A stretch of DNA of 35,943 bases. It comes from Zancudomyces culisetae. Its lineage: Eukaryota > Kickxellomycota > Harpellomycetes > Harpellales > Legeriomycetaceae. Below, in pieces: positions 29,831 to 35,943 of this stretch. The DNA lies in contig LSSK01000270.1 of assembly GCA_001969505.1 (NCBI GenBank), positions 1-35,943 of the forward strand. Reading direction: 5' to 3'. Each line of letters begins with the position of its first letter. The stretch's first letter is position 1. The notes under the pieces were generated by a model, which had not been told where the DNA came from, did not search any database, and saw only the letters and a program-made list of their open reading frames with translations. Made by a program: the position numbers and the translations under genes.

Positions 29831-32611
29831 TCAAGAATGCCTAAACAATGCAGAGGAAATCCGGTTATCGGTAGTAAACGTGTTTGTTTCTAAAGAAGAT
29901 AATGGGGTAGCTGTAGTAGGAGCAGACACTGGAGTCAAGGCAGTTGAATCTATAATTGAAGTAGGAGGGGGAGGTGAAGAAGATGAAGAGGAGACAGAAG
30001 TTGGAATTGAAGAAGTAGTAGTGGCTGGTAGAGGGATGTTCCGTAAGAAATAGGGTAGAATCAATGATTTGACAAAGAAACTAGGTAGAGGAGAAACAAA
30101 ATAAGAGTCGAGATTATCGTTTAAAAAGACACCAAGTTTGTTGGTTAGTGAGCAGGTGGCAGCCAAAGCGCGAGCTCGAGATAAAGGAATCCAAGTTCCG
30201 TTTAATAGACTGCCAGATTTTCTCCACTTGAAACGACCAACCTGTAGAGATAAAACTATGTTGCGTTCGTGGTCATTCAAAATGCCGCCAAGTTGGAGCA
30301 AAGTTGTGGCATTTATATAGTCGTTTTCTACTAGGCGCATTAGTGAATAGGTTTGATTGTGATTGTTGGTGTGGTTTTTACTGGAATATGGTTTGTTTAA
30401 AACAGTTAGATAGACAGGAACAGACTCAATTATGGTTAGGACAGTATATGGATAAATCGTTGAAGGTTTTAGCGGATGAACTAAAGGATAGTTTTTTAAA
30501 TAATCTTTGAACAATATTGATATATCTTGAGATTGAAAATTTGTGTTTTTTGGATTTGACCTAATCAGTTTCGCTGTAATAGCTGTATCATCCTTGCGTG
30601 TATTACCAGGATCACTGCTACTGCCTTTGCTACTTTCGCTGGGTTTCACCGCAGTCAAGGTATGAACAACATTATTGACGCATTCTGGTCGTTTATTTCC
30701 ACTATCAGCAATTTCAGGTTTATTAGTGGGAAGATTTTTATTGGTCGATTGGGAAAATCTAGGTAAATCCGCAGCTGACTCATCATTAGTGGTATTGATC
30801 TGAGTATGGGTGTGGGTGTGGGTGTGGGTGTGGGTGTGGGTGTGGGCATGAGTTAGCAAAGTGGCTGCAGCTTGGTGAGCCTTGGTTAAAAACTCTACTC
30901 CAACTATACATTTTTCTTTATTGTCAAGGTTAAAGGTGACATTGCTATTTTCAGCATTACTAGTATTACAAATTGAATCCATTTCCATGACATCTTGTGA
31001 ATTGACGTCTATTTTTGCTTGAGTCTGTTCATTCCCATCTCCAATCTTTTCTTTTTCATTTTCCTTTTCTTCTATCCCCTCTTCCTCTTCTTCAGTAGTT
31101 GTACAGCCACTGTCAGTATAGGTGTTTTCAGCTGATAGTAAATTATCCAGCTCAGAAATTGACATTATTTCGTTCCCATCTAGTTCATTACATATATCTG
31201 CTGCGCTAGCTAGTGGTGGGAGGTCTGATGTTTCTAACGTGCAAGTTGAGGCCGTGGAGGAGAGTGGTGATTGTGGAATAGAAAATGCTAGTTTTATTGG
31301 TTCTTCTAGATTCATTATCAAATCGTTTCCTGACTCGAACGTGCATTCACAACCGTCTTCAGCATTTGGGTTTGGGTTTGGGTTTGGGTTCGGGTTTGAA
31401 TTTGGGTTTGAACTTGCGTTTGAATTTGCGTTTGTAGCTGCATTCAAATTCATACCGCATTCTACTTTAGTTTGATTTTCAGCTATACTTTCACTTGCGC
31501 TTTTATCTATTCTATCTTCCATATTTTCAAGTAAACCTTCGCTATAAATATCAGCATCAACATCCGCATCAACATCAGCATCAGTATTAACATCAGCATC
31601 AGCATCAGTATCGTTATCGTTATCGTTATCGTTATCTGTCTCAGTATCAATACCATTGATAATATTGCTTTCACTCTCGTCTTTATCTGTTTGCTCATCG
31701 TGGAATAATATCATTTCATTGTCACTGCTTGTACACTCCCGCCTGGCGTTTTTAATCTTCCCAAACGTATTAGTAGTATCTACAAGCTCTACAAGTTCTA
31801 CAGTATCTACAGTATCTACAGTATCTATAGTATCTATAGTATTTACAACGTCCATAGAGTATACAAAATTTCCGCCTCGAATCTTACCACCACTAGGAAT
31901 ATTCGATGTTCGTCGTGGTGTTCTATCAATACTCTCTTCATTTTCCGACTCTTCAGATTGTATAAAATCAAGTTTTCTCTTTTTTTCTTGCCGGTTTTCC
32001 GCTCCCTCATCCATTATTATATAATAGAGTATTTTTCTTGGGTTCCCATCCTTATAATACCGACCTAAAATCTTACTTTCATCTCCGCTTCTTTTGAAAT
32101 GCTGTGATATTCGTGATGATACTGTAGCAAATGGTGTAGCTCCTCCCAATAATGTAAGTTTGTTTGCTATGATTGTATTTGCCAGTTCCTTCGGTGAACT
32201 CGGCCTGTTTCCATTCAAATCAAGTGCTGCTAGTATTGCCATAAACACCTTGTCTCTAATATCTTCGCGACATAATCGCTTGAGTAGTTTGTTTCCGATA
32301 CTACAACTTTTGTATTTTGTCATTATTTGTTTCTTGTTTTCTTTGGATCCTATAACCACCTCTTGTACACTTTTCTTTTCCTCTTCATTTTCATTTTCAT
32401 TGCTCTTTTCGTTACCATTTTCAACTCCCATGCAGCTATCTTTTCTTTCAACATCTTTTACCTTTTCCTTTTCCTTTTCCTTTTCCTTCTCCTTTTCCTT
32501 TCTTTCTTTCAAGTTACTCTTCGCCATCATATTCTTCTCAAATATCGATTCGTTTCGATCTATTTCTTTTCCCTTATATACTATTTTCCTTTTCCCTGTC
32601 CTACTACTCAT
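29831..32611 (-). CDS. Gds1-type winged helix and KilA-N/APSES transcription factor
   Basis: An intronless 926-aa protein starting at the ATG at 32611 (MSSRTGKRKIVYKGK); an in-frame GTG three codons upstream is not needed. The order is: basic start, a Lys/Glu repeat (~37-50), then a winged-helix domain (~117-202) with NRPSSPKELANTIIANKLT and GGATPFATVSSRISQHFKR, characteristic of yeast Gds1-like proteins. Next is a long acidic, repeat-rich linker (Asp/Ala, Asn/Pro and His/Thr runs, poly-Glu). The C-terminal KilA-N/APSES-like DNA-binding domain spans ~722-842 with SLMRLVENDYINATTLLQLG and a GTWIPLSRARALA core. It ends in a Ser/Thr/Pro tail. It is probably a nuclear sequence-specific regulator with two DNA-binding domains; targets are unknown. 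Low-complexity runs are encoded by short tandem repeats and probably vary in length. Confidence 0.85.
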   Translation of the reverse strand: MSSRTGKRKIVYKGKEIDRNESIFEKNMMAKSNLKERKEKEKEKEKEKEKVKDVERKDSCMGVENGNEKSNENENEEEKKSVQEVVIGSKENKKQIMTKYKSCSIGNKLLKRLCREDIRDKVFMAILAALDLNGNRPSSPKELANTIIANKLTLLGGATPFATVSSRISQHFKRSGDESKILGRYYKDGNPRKILYYIIMDEGAENRQEKKRKLDFIQSEESENEESIDRTPRRTSNIPSGGKIRGGNFVYSMDVVNTIDTIDTVDTVDTVELVELVDTTNTFGKIKNARRECTSSDNEMILFHDEQTDKDESESNIINGIDTETDNDNDNDNDTDADADVNTDADVDADVDADIYSEGLLENMEDRIDKSASESIAENQTKVECGMNLNAATNANSNASSNPNSNPNPNPNPNPNAEDGCECTFESGNDLIMNLEEPIKLAFSIPQSPLSSTASTCTLETSDLPPLASAADICNELDGNEIMSISELDNLLSAENTYTDSGCTTTEEEEEGIEEKENEKEKIGDGNEQTQAKIDVNSQDVMEMDSICNTSNAENSNVTFNLDNKEKCIVGVEFLTKAHQAAATLLTHAHTHTHTHTHTHTHTQINTTNDESAADLPRFSQSTNKNLPTNKPEIADSGNKRPECVNNVVHTLTAVKPSESSKGSSSDPGNTRKDDTAITAKLIRSNPKNTNFQSQDISILFKDYLKNYPLVHPLKPSTIYPYTVLTIIESVPVYLTVLNKPYSSKNHTNNHNQTYSLMRLVENDYINATTLLQLGGILNDHERNIVLSLQVGRFKWRKSGSLLNGTWIPLSRARALAATCSLTNKLGVFLNDNLDSYFVSPLPSFFVKSLILPYFLRNIPLPATTTSSIPTSVSSSSSSPPPPTSIIDSTALTPVSAPTTATPLSSLETNTFTTDNRISSALFRHS
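30807..30846 (-). repeat. GGGTGT repeat coding (His-Thr)n
   Basis: At least seven GGG runs separated by TGT on the plus strand, the template strand of the transcription-factor gene. It encodes alternating His and Thr. The pattern fits a G-quadruplex-forming motif. Confidence 0.9.
31367..31393 (-). repeat. GGGTTT repeat coding (Asn-Pro)n
   Basis: Five GGG runs separated by TTT or TTC on the plus strand, followed by diverged copies to about 31435. It encodes Asn-Pro and then Asn-Ala/Ser repeats in the linker of the transcription factor. It resembles telomere repeats by chance of codon choice but is coding. Confidence 0.9.
32459..32510 (-). repeat. CTTTTC-type repeat coding (Lys-Glu)n
   Basis: A pyrimidine-rich run of imperfect CCTTTT units on the plus strand. 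On the minus strand it reads as alternating Lys and Glu near the N-terminus of the transcription factor. It probably forms a single charged helix. Confidence 0.85.
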
Positions 32612-35600
32612 TTTTCTCACCTTTATCTTCCATTTACCCTAAAACTCGTCTAACTCGTACCTTTATAGTATGATGTTTATCTATACCTATTGTATTTACT
32701 TTTTTTCTTCACTTGTAAAACTCAAAAAAGCTACAATAGTACTCTTTCTTTTTCTTTTCTTGTTATATAAGACTTGTGTTTGATAGTTTATTCGACCCTT
32801 TCCTTTATATTAGCGTCCTAATATTCGTCTAGCTTGATGCCGGTTCGATTATATTCTGCCTGTGGTATTATACTTTATTGAATATACTATCAAAAATATC
32901 GCTAAAGTTGTCCCTTCTCTTTTTCGCTTTAAAAAAACGCTTTAAAATTGTTTTATCCCACCCCTCTTGTACTTAATATTTCTTTACTCTTTAATATTTA
33001 CTCTAGTTTGACCAAAGTCCCAAGGTTAAATAAAAGATATAAAAAAAAGGAGGGGGAGAAAAAAAAGCGACGTGATAAACTAAACCCTGTTGTTCTAATA
33101 GTGCTGTGCAGTTATTTTGCTAATTTTTAGCCTGGTACTTTCACCGTTAATATGGTACAATATGCCTTCGATTTGAAATTTAAAAGGTTTCTATGATCTC
33201 ACAAATAGCTTCAATATACAAAACCAATATGTTCCCTTTATAATATCTATTTTATAAACATGATATATTAAACAAAATAAAAAACAAAGGCCAAGCGAAA
33301 TATTATAAATATCTTCTACATTTATTTTTTCTAAAATTTATTTTATTCTCGTGCTTTTTTTGGTTGCTATTAATTGATTTTACTAGGAAATAATTTGCGC
33401 TTTTTAGGATTTTCAAAAAATAAAATATATTAAATAACCCTATTCTGAGAAATTTACTAAAAAGTAAATAGTATTAATTAGCTATTTTGGAATACTCTTA
33501 TTATTATTTTACATTATTACTTTTTTTGCTCCTATAATCCTGCGAAAAAAAATTTTTTTTTTGTATTAGTTCTTATGGCTCTTACAAATAAAACCATTGT
33601 AATTTCCCTAGTTTTCAAACTGCACTCCATAAAACACACTAAAATATTTTTTTAATATTATACAAGGTGCTTCAATGGAATGAGTGCAACAATGGAAAAC
33701 GCAAGCACAAGTGGGGGGGAGGAAGCAGGGAAAATATTGGGTAAACAAGGAACAGGAATGAGTACATTATGCTCCCTCACATCCCCCCCTTACACCAAGC
33801 TCTGTGTCTTTTGGACCCTACCTTCCAGTTGGTGTTTCTGGATAAACATCTCAGACCTTTTTTTTTTTCATCATCTGGCTCGATTTTGCCCACTATTACA
33901 TTTTGAATTGTGGTTAAAAATTCAACAGGAAAAAAATTATGAAAAAACACTTTTCATGCCCTGTTACCTAAAATATGTACCATTTTTTATCACTAATGGC
34001 TGAAAACAATTCTTTATTATTAATTCAAATGTAAGACCATTAACCTTTTCCACATGTATTTTGACGACCATTTATAATTTTCTGCTTATCCTCACTTCTT
34101 GCAAAAACATGCTCTTCAGTATCCCTTAATGTTTTTATTTTCAATGTACTGATTTGATAGTTTAAAGAAGTAACCAATCACAAATTAATAAAATTATCTT
34201 GAAGTGAACACCAATGCTTTACAAAAAATAAGTGCTTGAGTTATTGCTCACTTTATATTTTCTTGACATTTCTTAGTATTCATCAGGAACTTGCGGATTC
34301 ATAAACCACTTGGAATTCAGATTCAGATTAGCGTTTAGTTGCTGCTATTGGTTTGTTTATATTTCTTTTTTCACTTTTGTTTGTAAAAGTTTAACGCTAA
34401 AACGTAAAATTAAAAAAATATTATGCAAATTTTAATTGCAAAAAAATAATGCATTCGCAACGTAATCTTGCCTATTTACTTGTAAATGGTTTTTGTTAAA
34501 TGATCTCCATCAAAATGCTAGTTAAAGTTTGGAACAAATCGACTATTGTTTGGATATAGATTTTCAATTTCCAAATCGAAGAGCTCTTATTGGAAAAATT
34601 AATTTACATAAACAAAAAAACTAATTTTTTTTTAAAAAAAGAACTTTTAGTATTGAATACATATTTAACAGACTATAAATTAAGAGCTAATAATGTTTAC
34701 AAGACTAAGGGAAGAGATAAATGATGGGAAAGGAATGAGAAAAAAATAGAAAAATTCCACAGTTCTTCGTGTCTTTGAAAAGGAGAATGCAAAATAAATG
34801 CCGTGTTGGTTAGTTGTAAGATATTATTGTGCTTTTCAACCAAGCAGTACCAGGTCAATATTTTAGTATGATATATTAAAGTTCAAAACCAGGAAAGAAA
34901 TAAAAAATTGAAAATTGAAAATACGAATTTCCGCTTCCTCCCCTCCACCTTATCAAACAATTTCAGTTCAGCATACAATCCAAGCTAAGCCCTAACATAA
35001 ACTTTCCATTTAGTTGTTACTTGAAAGTGATTGCCAAAACGAATTTGTAATAAAGTTGAGCATCGTGAAATAACAAATCACAAATCGTATACAACATATT
35101 TTAGCTAATGTTTTTTTTGCTCCAATTAAAGTATTAAAGAGTGGCGGAAATAAATATGGTGGTAGAAAACGGAGGATGAAGGATGGAGATAAGAGTAAAA
35201 TTGATTAATACTAAAGAATTCAAGAAAACTCTGTTCAGCTCAATAATGGAAAACCAGTTGTGGTGTTGATTTCCCCAAATACCTAGCGGCTTCACTGTAT
35301 TTGCAAAAATGTTCATATTATTTAATCATCTTAATTTTAATTAAGCGCATAAAACGCCACTTTGTTAGTAGCAACCAATCATTCTCGTGGATTAGAAAAT
35401 AAATCTTTAAAGCATTTTTATAAAACCCATATAATTGCAGGAAAGAACTAGAAAGTATGAGTTAAATTGATTTATTAGACATGCTAAAATAAATTTATAT
35501 ATATCTTTCTTTGATAAACAAACTTAAAATTTACATTATTTATAATCAAATGCTAAAAAAAAAGTTAAACTCCAAAATAGCATCAATATAAATATATTTT

Positions 35601-35679
35601 TTTAAAGTTGCATAAAAAAATGTTGTATGCTTAGTTCTACCCAAGCTAAACTATTGGATGAACAGCATACAGCTTCTCA

Positions 35680-35751
35680 AACACCGAATAACCACCGTTA
35701 TCTCGGGTGTTCGAGCAAGAAATCTGGGATTTCTTGGGTAATAAATTACCC
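35680..35751. other. Three adjacent hairpins, possible structured RNA
   Basis: Hairpin 1 has outer arms AACACC (35680-35685) and GGTGTT (35706-35711) and inner arms ATAAC (35688-35692) and GTTAT (35697-35701). Hairpin 2 has arms AAGAAATC (35717-35724) and GATTTCTT (35728-35735). Hairpin 3 has arms GGGTAAT (35736-35742) and ATTACCC (35745-35751). All arms pair perfectly. It could be a structured RNA, a 3' UTR element of a gene beyond the window, or part of a small repeat element. No known RNA family recognised. Confidence 0.35.
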
Positions 35752-35854
35752 AAATGTCGGAGAAATATTCAGTTTTAATTGTTTTATTTTAAGTTTCTAT
35801 TATATAAAGTTCTAATAAAATAGCTAGTCAGGTACTAGTATATTACTAGTAACC

Positions 35855-35872
35855 CCACCACAAGTTTGGTGG
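35855..35872. other. GC-rich hairpin followed by a T-rich stretch
   Basis: Arms CCACCA (35855-35860) and TGGTGG (35867-35872) with a 6-nt loop, followed by TTTTATCTTTTTATTTTT. Just upstream the palindrome TACTAGTA occurs twice, 3 bp apart (35833-35851). The T-run could serve as an RNA polymerase III-type stop, but this is speculative. Confidence 0.25.
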
Positions 35873-35943
35873 TTTTATCTTTTTATTTTTAAAAGTTATT
35901 CATTAAATAAAATACAAATTAGCTCTAAAATACTTGATTTTAC

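Larger units (their letters stand above)
32612..35943. other. Intergenic region, 3.3 kb, no gene seen
   Basis: Very AT-rich DNA upstream of the transcription-factor gene, so its first several hundred bases hold that promoter. The short open frames (for example 33680-34003) have no recognisable domains. A T9A7 dyad is at 34625-34640 and an A-tract/T-tract at ~33545-33560. Hairpins near the right end are listed separately. Confidence 0.55.

Noticed and set aside
31367-31400. GGGTTT repeats as an interstitial telomere
   Set aside because: They are in frame within a conserved-domain gene, encode an Asn-Pro run, and grade into diverged copies of the same codons.
33680-34003. 107-aa open frame near the right end
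   Set aside because: No recognisable features; Phe/Leu/Cys-rich end is typical of random translation of T-rich DNA.

Overview
The window looks like nuclear DNA of a fungus with an AT-rich genome, most likely an early-diverging (non-Dikarya) lineage, though nothing here fixes the taxon. Reasons: short GT-AG introns (106-222 nt) with CTAAC/TTAAC-like branch sites, the standard genetic code (TAA, TAG and TGA all used as stops), a proteasome Rpn9 gene, a glycogen-targeting PP1 subunit, a Gds1-type winged helix fused to a KilA-N/APSES domain, an RTA1-like membrane protein and secreted Ser/Thr-repeat surface proteins. I see no tRNA, rRNA, CRISPR array or mobile element. Bases 16463-17097 are an assembly gap (N).

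Layout. 325-2631 (-): a large secreted repeat protein. 2632-5063: non-coding. 5064-12549 (+): one three-exon gene for a giant (~2407 aa) chromatin reader plus DNA-methyltransferase-like protein. 12550-14009: non-coding. 14010-16148 (+): a two-exon RTA1-like membrane protein with a long low-complexity tail. About 16177-18670 (-): a four-or-more-exon TPR-like protein, cut by the gap. 19076-20505 (+): RPN9, divergent from the TPR gene. 20775-21680 (-): a secreted Ser/Thr-rich protein. 21733-22297 (-): two exons of an unrecognised gene. 22298-27784: about 5.5 kb with no supported gene. 27785-29128 (+): a CBM21 PP1 regulatory subunit. 29831-32611 (-): the Gds1-type/KilA-N transcription factor. 32621-35943: AT-rich non-coding DNA with a cluster of hairpins near its end.

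The most exciting element is the 5064-12549 gene. Two reading frames that look like separate genes are joined by a convincing intron that splits a zinc-finger cysteine pair. The product has two AT-hooks, a GATA-like finger, three clear and one divergent chromo-barrel (Tudor-knot) domains, ZZ-like fingers, an extended PHD, a second GATA-spaced finger, a prokaryote-type N6A/N4C methyltransferase module (NFLGRG and HPPY motifs), and a second methyltransferase-like module whose catalytic motif is eroded (HIPF). This is a single-chain histone/DNA reader plus DNA writer, with a built-in pseudo-methyltransferase partner. It is a candidate for a chromatin-directed 6mA or 4mC system distinct from the MT-A70 family.

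The genes are otherwise unlinked housekeeping, regulatory and cell-surface loci, as expected of a eukaryotic chromosome rather than an operon-like island.
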